12,974 nt of DNA, taken from positions 1-12,974 of the forward strand of contig JAIRLE010000118.1 in assembly GCA_031259605.1 (NCBI GenBank). Reading direction: 5' to 3'. This document shows positions 5,670-12,570 of the stretch, piece after piece; position 1 is the stretch's first letter, and each line of letters starts with the position of its first letter. The notes under the pieces are model-generated. The model saw only the letters and a list, made by a program, of their open reading frames with translations. It ran no database searches and was not told the DNA's origin. Source of the DNA: Zoogloeaceae bacterium (GTDB lineage: Bacteria; Pseudomonadota; Gammaproteobacteria; Burkholderiales; Rhodocyclaceae). A program made the position numbers and the translations under genes.

Positions 5670-5998
5670 TTGCCCTTCATCCCCTGCTTTTTGAACTCGG
5701 CGACGACCGCCTGCGCCAGAAGGCCGGAAAGCGGCGCGACGCGGTCTTTTCTTGCGGGCGCGGCCAGTTCGGACGGCCAGTCCGGTCGGAAGCGGAGTTC
5801 GATGCGGCACCGCGCATCCTCCATTTCCCGAAGCGACAGGGAAGCCGCGAAAATTTCCGTCACCTGGCGGCAGGTTTCCGGGGGGAGCAGGGTAGCGATT
5901 TCCGGATGCCCGGCGGTTTTGCTTCTCCCACGCCCCCCTTGGGGAGGGAGAAGGGTTTCGAGCTTCGCCGGATTTGCCGGAGCATTCGCGTATTCCAT
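5666..5998 (-). CDS. Small protein of unknown function between moxR and the DUF58 gene
   Basis: I do not recognise this 110-residue protein. It has no membrane helix or signal peptide. The N-terminal third (residues 1-40) is rich in Pro, Gly and Ala and carries two LLPP segments, the first (LLPPQGGRGRSK) encoded by a palindrome at 5922-5953. The remainder (about 41-110) has alternating charged and hydrophobic residues and could form a small alpha/beta domain. The ATG at 5998 is preferred to one nine codons upstream because AAGGA lies about eight bases before it. The gap to moxR is 51 bases, and the 3' end overlaps the DUF58 start by four bases (ATGA). The setting suggests a partner or adaptor of the MoxR-DUF58 pair, but that is inference from position only. 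Confidence 0.65.
   Translation of the reverse strand: MEYANAPANPAKLETLLPPQGGRGRSKTAGHPEIATLLPPETCRQVTEIFAASLSLREMEDARCRIELRFRPDWPSELAAPARKDRVAPLSGLLAQAVVAEFKKQGMKGK
5922..5953. repeat. Palindromic element inside the small unknown gene
   Basis: CTTCTCCC (5922-5929) pairs exactly with GGGAGAAG (5946-5953), and CCCC (5935-5938) pairs with GGGG (5941-5944) at the tip. This long, slightly imperfect palindrome lies within coding sequence and encodes LLPPQGGRGR. It resembles the C/G-rich palindromes usually found between genes, and may be an in-frame insertion. Confidence 0.55.
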
Positions 5999-6049
5999 GG
6001 TTTTTCCTTTTTCATGCGACGGCAAGGCCGCCGGTATTCTGTCTTTCGC

Positions 6050-6991
6050 CTACGGCAACGGCACGGCGGCGATGAGTTCCCGCGCCAGCGCGGGCGCGTC
6101 GCGCGCGTCGCCGGAGAGGCCGAGGCGATGGATGGCGACGGCGGGGAAGACGGTTTGCACGTCGGCGGGCAGGACGTGGTCGCGTCCCGCCAGCAGGGCG
6201 GCGGCGCGGGCGGCGGAAAGCAGCGCCTGCGCGCCGCGCGGCGAGAGGCCGTAGGCGAGTCCCGCGCCGTGGCGGGTGTGTTCGGCCAGGGCGCGGATGT
6301 AGGCGAGGATGGCGTCGGAGGCGTGGAGGGAACGCGCGGCGGCTTGCAGGGCGAGAAGTTGCCGGGCGTCCATCACGGGCTCGGATTGTTCGAGGAGGAC
6401 GCGCCGGTCTTCGCCGCGCAGGATTTCCATTTCCGCCGCGCCGTCCGGATAGCCGATCGAGAGACGCATCAGGAAGCGGTCGAGCTGGGCTTCCGGCAGC
6501 GGGTTGGTGGAAAGCTGATCGACCGGATTCTGCGTGGCGATGACGAAGAAGGGGCGGGGCAGGGGGCGGCCAATGCCGTCGCTGGTCACCTGCTTTTCTT
6601 CCATCGCTTCGAGGAGCGCCGACTGGGTTTTGGGCGAGGCGCGGTTGATCTCGTCGGCCAGGAGCACCTGGGCGAATACCGGGCCGGGATGGAAAATGAA
6701 TTCTCCCTTGTCGCGGTTGAAGATGGGCGCGCCGGTGAGGTCGCCGGGCAGCATGTCGCTGGTGAATTGCACGCGGTTGAAGTGGAGGCCGGCGATTTTT
6801 GCCAGCGCGTGCGCGAGGATGGTCTTGCCCATGCCGGGCAGGTCTTCGATGAGCAGGTGTCCGCCGGCGATGAGGCAGGCGAGCGACAGGCGCACCGCTT
6901 CTTCCTTGCCGAGCAGGATGTTGCCTACGCTGGCGGCGGCGGATTGCAGGAGGGCGGCGTCGATTGCCGCGGATTTGCCGGGCGCGTTCAT
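6050..6991 (-). CDS. MoxR family AAA+ ATPase
   Basis: A complete 313-residue MoxR protein of normal length. Walker A is GMGKT (53-57) within LLIEDLPGMGKT, and Walker B is LLADE (110-114) followed by INRASPKTQSALLEAMEE. Sensor 1 lies in ATQNP (152-156), the region LPEAQLDRF (165-173) holds the arginine-finger segment, and GLSPRG (248-253) is the sensor 2 region. MoxR proteins are cytoplasmic ATPases that act like chaperones, often with DUF58 or VWA-domain partners, to insert cofactors or mature complexes. The ATG at 6991 overlaps the stop of the secretin gene by four bases (ATGA), with GGAG nine bases upstream. The DUF58 partner lies two genes downstream. Its coupling to a secretin gene suggests, as inference, a role in assembling or controlling the secretion/pilus machine or its substrates. 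Confidence 0.92.
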   Translation of the reverse strand: MNAPGKSAAIDAALLQSAAASVGNILLGKEEAVRLSLACLIAGGHLLIEDLPGMGKTILAHALAKIAGLHFNRVQFTSDMLPGDLTGAPIFNRDKGEFIFHPGPVFAQVLLADEINRASPKTQSALLEAMEEKQVTSDGIGRPLPRPFFVIATQNPVDQLSTNPLPEAQLDRFLMRLSIGYPDGAAEMEILRGEDRRVLLEQSEPVMDARQLLALQAAARSLHASDAILAYIRALAEHTRHGAGLAYGLSPRGAQALLSAARAAALLAGRDHVLPADVQTVFPAVAIHRLGLSGDARDAPALARELIAAVPLP

Positions 6992-8991
6992 GGGGCGGTG
7001 CTCCAGGGAAATGGGTTGCGGGTGGGCAGGGAGAGCGCGTCGAGGATCGGCGCGCGGTATGTGGTGGGCGGTGCCGTCTCGAAAATGTCGGCGTGCGGAC
7101 GGCGGGCGGCGTTCAACGTTTCGGTCTCCCTCAATTTTCTTTCCGCCAGCGCGTGGCCTTCTTCCGGCGTTTCCAGCACCCATGGCGTAATCAGCAGCAC
7201 CAGTTGGCTGCGCTTGTTTTCCCGCGCGGTTTTCTTGAAGAGCAGGCCGAGGCCGGGAATGTCGCCCAGGAGCGGCACTTTTTGTTCGACGTTCGAGAGG
7301 CTCTGGCTGATCATCCCGCCCACGGCCACGGTGAGGCCGTCCTGCGCGTGGGCGGTGACTTGCAGGTTGGCGGTGCTCACCGTGTCGATGGCGAAGTTCG
7401 TGTAGGTGCTGTTGCCGTTCTGGTCGGTGGTGAGGATGGGGATGGTCGCTCCGCCTTTCTTGACGGTGGAATTATCCTGGTCGATGGTCAGCGTCACCGA
7501 GCGGTCGGCGTTGATGCGCGGCAGGACGATGAGGGTCTGGCCGACGTTTCGCTGTTCCGTTTCGATGTCGATGCTGTTGTTGGCCGCGCCGGTGGTGCCG
7601 ATCACGTTGTCGGTGCTGATGCCGGTGATCAGGGTCTGTTCGTCGCCGATGAAGAGTCTTGCGGGCTGGTTGTTGGCGGCGACGACCATGGGGGTCGCCA
7701 GCACGTTCACCCGGTTTTCGCTTTCCAGGAGTTGCAGCCTGAGCCGGAGGTGGTCGCTCACCTTCTGCCAGATCAGCGTCGGGCCGATGTTTTCCGTGGA
7801 ATTGCCGGAGGAGGCGGCGTGCGCCGTGAAGGGCGTGTTGCCGGAAAGTCCTGGGTATCCGAGGTCGACGGGGTTGTCGGCGGTCTTGCCGTTGCCGTAG
7901 CCGATGTCGAACACCGACTGGAAGGTGCCGCCCAGTTCGACTTCCAGGATTTTCATTTCCAGGAGCACCTGGCGCGGCGGCAGATCCATCTTGCCGATCA
8001 GCGCCGCGATTTCATCGAGCGCGCGTTCGTCGCCGCTGCGCGCCAGGAGGAGGTTGTGCAGTTTGTTGTAGGTGAGATAAACCGGCGGCCCCTGCCTGCC
8101 GGAGGCGCTGACGAGATCGGCGGCGGAAAGGCTTTGCGCCCGGCTGCTGTCGTTTTCCATGCTGGCTTCCAGGGCGGTCTGCGTGATGCCGGAGATTTCC
8201 TGGCGCGCGTTGTCGGCGCTGGAACCGCCGCCGCGTCTGCCGCCGCCGCCGCGCACACGCATGCCCTCGATGGAAATGCCGCCGCTCATGCCGTAATTGC
8301 CGCCGACGGTGGCGCGGCTGCTGCTGCTGCCCTGGGTGCGGTTGGTGCTGCCCAGGCTGACGGGAGCCATTTCCTCTTCCGGCTCGATCAGCGCCACGCG
8401 CGCGCCGAAGAGCGCGGAGACGGCGTTGGCGATGCTGACGACGTTGTGGTGCTTCAACACCCAGCTGCGGGTGACGTCGTCGCGGGAGATGGCGATGTCC
8501 TGCTGGTATTCCTGGGCGCTCATCAGGAGATAGACCTTGCTTTGCGGGTCGTAGCGATACCAGACGCCCGCGGCGCGGCACAGGTTCTTGACCATGCCCT
8601 CGATGCCGACGTCGCGCAGATAGAGCGACACCACCCTGCCGGAGACGCTGCCGGTGACCACGATGCTGGTCTTGCCGATGCGGGCGATCAGCTGCGCCGC
8701 CTCGTCCAACGTCACCTGCCGCAGATACAGGTCGCCCGGCTGCCGCGCGGCGCTTTGTTTTTCCGGTTGCGCCCCGGTCTTTGGCGCGGTCTTTTGTTTT
8801 TCCGGTTTTTCCGGTTGCGCCTCGGTCTTTGCCGGCGGCGCGGGTGGTTCCGCCGCCGGTTTTTGCGCCGGGACGGTTGCCGCCGTTCCCGTCTCCTGCG
8901 CCGCCGCCTGTGCCGGAAAGACGAAGAGCAGCAGGAAGAGCAGCGTCGCAATGACCAGCGAGGCAATGAGGGAATTGTTTTGTCGCATCAT
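6988..8991 (-). CDS. gspD: GspD/MshL/PilQ-type outer membrane secretin
   Basis: This 667-residue secretin begins with a signal peptide (hydrophobic 8-25, likely cut after AQA near 29), then a Pro/Ala/Lys-rich linker (30-85). An N0/STN-like domain (about 86-160, LYLRQVTLDEAAQLIARIG) and an N1-type domain (about 172-203) follow. A Gly/Ser/Arg-rich insert (about 212-258) precedes the next periplasmic domain (303-336). The secretin core runs from about 338 to 605, with VLATPMVVAANNQPARLFIGDEQ (429-451, only partly needed for the call) and VPLLGDIPGLGLLFKK (572-587). The last 60 residues are polar. Secretins form the gated outer membrane channel of type II secretion systems and type IV pili; this one looks nearest to the MshL/GspD kind. 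ATG at 8991 overlaps the upstream stop (ATGA) and has AGGA eight bases before; an ATG at 9000 is possible. The gspD symbol is a family label. Confidence 0.85.
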   Translation of the reverse strand: MMRQNNSLIASLVIATLLFLLLFVFPAQAAAQETGTAATVPAQKPAAEPPAPPAKTEAQPEKPEKQKTAPKTGAQPEKQSAARQPGDLYLRQVTLDEAAQLIARIGKTSIVVTGSVSGRVVSLYLRDVGIEGMVKNLCRAAGVWYRYDPQSKVYLLMSAQEYQQDIAISRDDVTRSWVLKHHNVVSIANAVSALFGARVALIEPEEEMAPVSLGSTNRTQGSSSSRATVGGNYGMSGGISIEGMRVRGGGGRRGGGSSADNARQEISGITQTALEASMENDSSRAQSLSAADLVSASGRQGPPVYLTYNKLHNLLLARSGDERALDEIAALIGKMDLPPRQVLLEMKILEVELGGTFQSVFDIGYGNGKTADNPVDLGYPGLSGNTPFTAHAASSGNSTENIGPTLIWQKVSDHLRLRLQLLESENRVNVLATPMVVAANNQPARLFIGDEQTLITGISTDNVIGTTGAANNSIDIETEQRNVGQTLIVLPRINADRSVTLTIDQDNSTVKKGGATIPILTTDQNGNSTYTNFAIDTVSTANLQVTAHAQDGLTVAVGGMISQSLSNVEQKVPLLGDIPGLGLLFKKTARENKRSQLVLLITPWVLETPEEGHALAERKLRETETLNAARRPHADIFETAPPTTYRAPILDALSLPTRNPFPWSTAP

Positions 8992-9647
8992 CTTACCCAT
9001 CCTGTATGTGGTTCGCGCGGCGGTTCGCCTTCCGCCGTTTCCTGTTTGTCGCCTTCCGGCAGTTGTTCCGTGAATTTCACGCCGTCGGGGAGGATTTCCA
9101 CCTTGTAGCGACGGCCTTCCAGCGCGATGACGTCTCCGGCGTAGAGCGTGATGAGGTCGCGTCCGCTCGTGAGTTGCGCGGCGCCGCCGTTTTCCGCGCG
9201 CACCAGCGCCTTGAGTTTCAGGTTGCGAAAGACCGCGTCGTCCGGCGTTCTGAAAGGGATGCGCCGCTTGCCGGGTTCGCCGCCGCCTTCGGAAAGCGCG
9301 GGCGAAGCCTCGAAGGGATCGCGCTCCGGCAGGCTGTTGGCGGGCGGGGTTTTTCCCGGCGGCTGCTTCATGAGCCGTTGGGCTTCTTCGCCGCGCGTCT
9401 TTTCCCGCGCCTGTCCCGCCCGGATTTCCTTTACTTCCTGCGTCTTTTCCTTTTCGGTCGCCGCGGCGGCCGGGACAGGGGACAGAAGACAGAGGACAGA
9501 GGACAGGAGACAGAAGACCGCGCTCCATGAACCGCGCTCGATGATCTGTCGCGCCGCGCCGGGCATGCGCGGCTCCCGCCGATTGTCGATGACAGGGGGG
9601 CGCGACGCCGATCTGTCCTTTGTTCCCCTGTTCAATGATGGCATCAT
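8988..9647 (-). CDS. PilP/GspC/MshK-like periplasmic assembly protein
   Basis: This is a 219-residue protein of unusual N-terminus: 40 polar residues, then a hydrophobic stretch (41-63, VFCLLSSVLCLLSPVPAAAA) that looks like a signal peptide or anchor. A charged linker follows (64-108), then RDPFEAS (109-115). The final domain is LKLKALVRAENGG...LITLYAGDVIALEGRRYKVEILPDGVKF (143-192). That order (anchor, linker, RDPF, small beta domain) matches the PilP/GspC/MshK group that docks the inner membrane complex to the secretin, encoded just downstream. Start choice: GTG 9650, ATG 9647 and ATG 9644 all follow a strong GGAGGAGG site. An ATG at 9563 (Met28) would give a more ordinary signal peptide. 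The hydrophobic stretch is encoded by a 7-bp tandem array, whose slippage would shift the frame. Role inferred mainly from position and domain order. Confidence 0.65.
   Translation of the reverse strand: MMPSLNRGTKDRSASRPPVIDNRREPRMPGAARQIIERGSWSAVFCLLSSVLCLLSPVPAAAATEKEKTQEVKEIRAGQAREKTRGEEAQRLMKQPPGKTPPANSLPERDPFEASPALSEGGGEPGKRRIPFRTPDDAVFRNLKLKALVRAENGGAAQLTSGRDLITLYAGDVIALEGRRYKVEILPDGVKFTEQLPEGDKQETAEGEPPREPHTGWVR
9475..9516. repeat. 7-bp tandem array, six units (ACAGRRG), in the signal-peptide region
   Basis: Six units in a row fit ACAG(A/G)(A/G)G on the plus strand: acagggg, acagaag, acagagg, acagagg, acaggag, acagaag. On the coding strand they encode the near-duplicate heptapeptides VFCLLSS and VLCLLSP. 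Seven is not a multiple of three, so gaining or losing one unit moves everything downstream out of frame. Confidence 0.85.
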
Positions 9648-9650
9648 CAC

Positions 9651-10877
9651 TCAGCCTCCTCCTGTCGATACGGTGAACATGGTTTTGAAAAAGATGTAAT
9701 AGACCAGGCCGACGATGCTGACGCAGCAGAGAATGAGCGCCGGCTCGATCATCGAGGCGAGCAGTTTCACGCGCGCCTCCAGTTCTTTTTGGTAGTGTGT
9801 GCCGAGGAGTTCCATGACCGCGTCCACCTGCCCGCTTTTTTCCCCGATGGCGGCCATGTGCCGCAAGAGCCGGGGGAGCGACGGGTGTTCCAGCGCCAGG
9901 GTCAGGGTTTTCCCGGCCAGCACCTGTTCCGCCGCCTGACTGAATGCCTGGACGAACGCGCCGTTGCCGACCACTTCCTTGCAGATGCGCAGGGCTTCCA
10001 GCACGGTGAGACGGCTTTTGAGCAGCACGCCGAAGGTCCAGGAGGCTTGCGCCATGGCGGCGCAGGTCAGGGTTTTTCCCATGACGGGAATTTCGAGCAG
10101 TCGGCGGTCGATCCACATGCGCGCCTTTGGGATGCGGCGCAGGAGGAAAATGCCGGCGACGACGGCGGCGACGGCGACGCCTATCAGCCAGCCCCAGCGG
10201 GCGAGCCAGTCGGCGGTGTCGAGCATGGCCTGCGCCTCCCAGGGAATGCTCTTGCCGCGTCCGGCGAGGAAGGTGGCGAAGCGCGGCAGCGTGAAGGTCA
10301 CCATGAAGATGACCACGCCGATGGCGAGCAGCACCACGATCGCCGGATAGGTGAGCGCGGTGATGATTTGCCGCCGCACTTCGGCGCGGCGCTCCAGGAG
10401 GGCTGCCAGCCGTTCGAAGACGGCGCCCAGTTCGCCGGAGGCTTCGCCCGCCTCGACGAGTTTCAGCGCCAGGCGGCTGAAGATTTCCCTTTCGTTGCCG
10501 CAGGCCGCCGAAAAGCCGCTGCCGCGCTGGATGGCGGCGGCGACGCGATCGAGCGCGTCGGAGAGGCGCACCTTGGCCGTCAGGCGGGCGCAGGCTTCCA
10601 GCGCCTCGATCAGGGTGTGGCCGGATTTCAGCATCAGCTGCATCTGGCGATAGAACATCACCTTGTCGTTGTTGCCGATGCCGCGCATGCGCTGGAATCC
10701 GCGCCAGAACTGCATCAGCATCATCATCCCGCCCGTGCGTCCGCCTTCGGAGATGTTCAGGATTTTCAGCCCGCGCTCGCGCAACTGCCGCCGCGCCGTG
10801 TTTTCGTCCAACGCGTGTATCTGCCCGCGCAGTTCCCGGCCGTCGCCGCCCAGGCAAAGATAGGCGAACTGGCTCAT
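9651..10877 (-). CDS. gspF: GspF/PilC/MshG-type inner membrane platform protein
   Basis: A full-length 408-residue member of the GspF family, the polytopic protein that sits at the base of type II secretion and type IV pilus machines and couples the ATPase to the growing (pseudo)pilus. Its N-terminal segment (MSQFAYLCLGGDGRELRG) is the usual start. Two T2SSF repeats follow, about 70-200 (FYRQMQLMLKSGHTLIEALE; GEASGELGAVFERLA) and about 275-400 (LLKSRLTVLEALRICK; GEKSGQVDAVMELLG). Membrane helices lie near 172-196, 228-247 and 378-400. The family's GE.SG motif occurs in both halves (144-148 and 345-349). The ATG at 10877 overlaps the gspE stop by four bases (ATGA) and has GGAGG seven bases upstream. 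The symbol marks the family; mshG or pilC would be equally fair. Confidence 0.92.
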   Translation of the reverse strand: MSQFAYLCLGGDGRELRGQIHALDENTARRQLRERGLKILNISEGGRTGGMMMLMQFWRGFQRMRGIGNNDKVMFYRQMQLMLKSGHTLIEALEACARLTAKVRLSDALDRVAAAIQRGSGFSAACGNEREIFSRLALKLVEAGEASGELGAVFERLAALLERRAEVRRQIITALTYPAIVVLLAIGVVIFMVTFTLPRFATFLAGRGKSIPWEAQAMLDTADWLARWGWLIGVAVAAVVAGIFLLRRIPKARMWIDRRLLEIPVMGKTLTCAAMAQASWTFGVLLKSRLTVLEALRICKEVVGNGAFVQAFSQAAEQVLAGKTLTLALEHPSLPRLLRHMAAIGEKSGQVDAVMELLGTHYQKELEARVKLLASMIEPALILCCVSIVGLVYYIFFKTMFTVSTGGG

Positions 10878-12493
10878 ATGTCGCCCTCCAGGAACATGCG
10901 CACTTCCTGCATGCTGGTCAGGCCTTCCAGCACTTTTACGCGCGCGTCGTCCATGAGACGCCAGTAGTCTTTTGCGGCGGCGGCGATTTCCCGTTCGTCC
11001 GCGCCGGAGGAAATGGCCTGCGCGATGTCGGCGTCCACCCACAGCGCTTCGTAGAGACCGATGCGTCCGCGATAGCCGGAACCCAGGCAGCGCGGGCAGC
11101 CGCCGGGCGCGTAGATGGTGATCTTCGCGTCATCCGGCTGGCCGAGGAGTTTCAGGGCGTCGGCGTCGGCCTGCTGTTCGCGGCGGCAGTGCGGGCAGAG
11201 CATGCGCGCCAGGCGTTGCGCCAGGATGCCGCGCAGGGTCGCGCCCAGCATGAAGCGTTCGCAGCCGATGTCGCAAAGCCTCGTCACCGCGCCGGGGGCG
11301 CTGTTGGTGTGCAGGGTGGAAAGCACCATGTGTCCGGTGACGGCGGCTTTCAGCGCCACGTTGGCGGTGTCCAGATCGCGGATTTCGCCCACCAGGATCA
11401 CGTCCGGGTCGTGGCGCAGGAAGGATCGGAGCGCGTCGCCGAAGCCGACCTTGGCGTTCACCTGCACTTGCGAGACGCCGGGGATCAGTTGTTCTATCGG
11501 ATCCTCGGCGGTGAGGATGTTCAAGCTGTCCGCGTCCAGCTCCCTGAGGGCGCAATAGAGCGTCGTGCTCTTGCCGCTTCCCGTCGGCCCTGTCACCAGG
11601 ATGATGCCGTGCGGATGACTCAAGGCGTCGCGCAATTGCTTTGTCATTGCCGGCGGCAGGCCCAGCGCGTCGAGTTTTTGCCGGTTGGGGTCGCTTTTCA
11701 TTACCCTGAGCGTCAGGCGTTCGCCGAATTTCACCGGCGCGGAGGCGACGCGCATCTCGATTTGCTCGCTGTTCTCCGCCGCGTAGATCAGGCTGCCGTC
11801 CTGCGGCGCGCGCGCTTCCGCGATATCCATCCCCGACAGCACCTTGACGCGCGAAAGGAGGGCGTCGCCCAGGGGTTTGGGCAATGGCGCGCCAAAGGCT
11901 TCGAGGCGGCCGTCCACGCGCAGGCGGATGCGCGCGCCTTCGCGGATGGCTTCGATGTGGATGTCGGAGGCGCGGCGCAGGAAGGCTTCGTGCACGATGC
12001 GCTCGAAGAGCCGCACCGGGTCTTCGCCGCCGTCGCCCTCGTGTTCGTGGCGCACGTCCTTGCCGCGCAGCCGGGCGAGCAGGACGGCGAGCGCCTCCGG
12101 TTCGGCAATCGCCAGCGGCAGCGCCCCCACTACCCGCCGCGCCGTTTCCACGCCCAGCGCGTCGTCGGGGTTGGCGATGGCCAGGTGCGTCACGCCTTCC
12201 GGGGAGACGAGCGCCGCCATCGGATGGCGTTTGATGAGCGTGGCGGGCAGCCGCGCGATCAGGTTTTCCTCCGCCCGCCAGGCGGGGATTTGCGCGAAGG
12301 GCAATCCGCGCGTCTGCGCCAGCGCCAGATAGAACGCGGTCAGGGGCAGGCTCATTTCGGCGGAAAGCGCGTCCGCCAGACTCTGCCGCCGGGCGCGCGC
12401 CTGCGGTCGCAGGCGCGCCACCTGGTCGTTGTCGAACAACCCGGCCTGCAACCCGGCCTGGATCAGGATGGCTTCACTCGCCGCGTGCGTCAT
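10874..12493 (-). CDS. gspE: GspE/PilB/MshE-type assembly ATPase
   Basis: This 539-residue protein is the cytoplasmic ATPase that powers (pseudo)pilus assembly. An MshEN-like N-terminal domain (about 1-145) is followed by the ATPase core: the FLRRASDIHIE segment (171-181) with RLRVDGRL (190-197), Walker A GPTGSGKST (302-310), the Asp box around LTAEDPIE (327-334), Walker B VILVGEIRD (365-373) and the His box TGHMVLSTLHTN (386-397). Two CxxC pairs (433-436 and 466-469) form the zinc site typical of GspE/PilB. The ATG at 12493 is chosen because GGAG lies seven bases upstream and the domain starts there. An ATG at 12532 (13 residues longer) is possible. Frames further upstream would run over the RTX gene. 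First gene of the assembly series, 64 bases after the RTX stop. The symbol marks the family. Confidence 0.92.
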   Translation of the reverse strand: MTHAASEAILIQAGLQAGLFDNDQVARLRPQARARRQSLADALSAEMSLPLTAFYLALAQTRGLPFAQIPAWRAEENLIARLPATLIKRHPMAALVSPEGVTHLAIANPDDALGVETARRVVGALPLAIAEPEALAVLLARLRGKDVRHEHEGDGGEDPVRLFERIVHEAFLRRASDIHIEAIREGARIRLRVDGRLEAFGAPLPKPLGDALLSRVKVLSGMDIAEARAPQDGSLIYAAENSEQIEMRVASAPVKFGERLTLRVMKSDPNRQKLDALGLPPAMTKQLRDALSHPHGIILVTGPTGSGKSTTLYCALRELDADSLNILTAEDPIEQLIPGVSQVQVNAKVGFGDALRSFLRHDPDVILVGEIRDLDTANVALKAAVTGHMVLSTLHTNSAPGAVTRLCDIGCERFMLGATLRGILAQRLARMLCPHCRREQQADADALKLLGQPDDAKITIYAPGGCPRCLGSGYRGRIGLYEALWVDADIAQAISSGADEREIAAAAKDYWRLMDDARVKVLEGLTSMQEVRMFLEGDI

Positions 12494-12540
12494 CTGGCCG
12501 CTCCAGAGGGATGTGGTTGGAGCGCCCGCCATGCCGCCTC

Positions 12541-12570
12541 GATCTGCATTTGCGCCATCAGATGCAGATC
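12541..12570. other. 9-bp inverted repeat at the stop of the RTX gene
   Basis: GATCTGCAT (12541-12549) and ATGCAGATC (12562-12570) form a perfect stem with a 12-base loop containing the RTX stop codon. There is no T-run, so it is not a standard terminator. It could be a protein-binding site or an RNA 3' structure just ahead of gspE. The remainder of the 64-base gap (12494-12557) has no recognisable promoter. Confidence 0.5.

Noticed and set aside
6964..9108. A 714-codon open frame on the plus strand
   Set aside because: It is antisense to the secretin gene, whose protein matches its family throughout. The antisense product is a low-complexity Ala/Gly/Asp/Val/Arg sequence.
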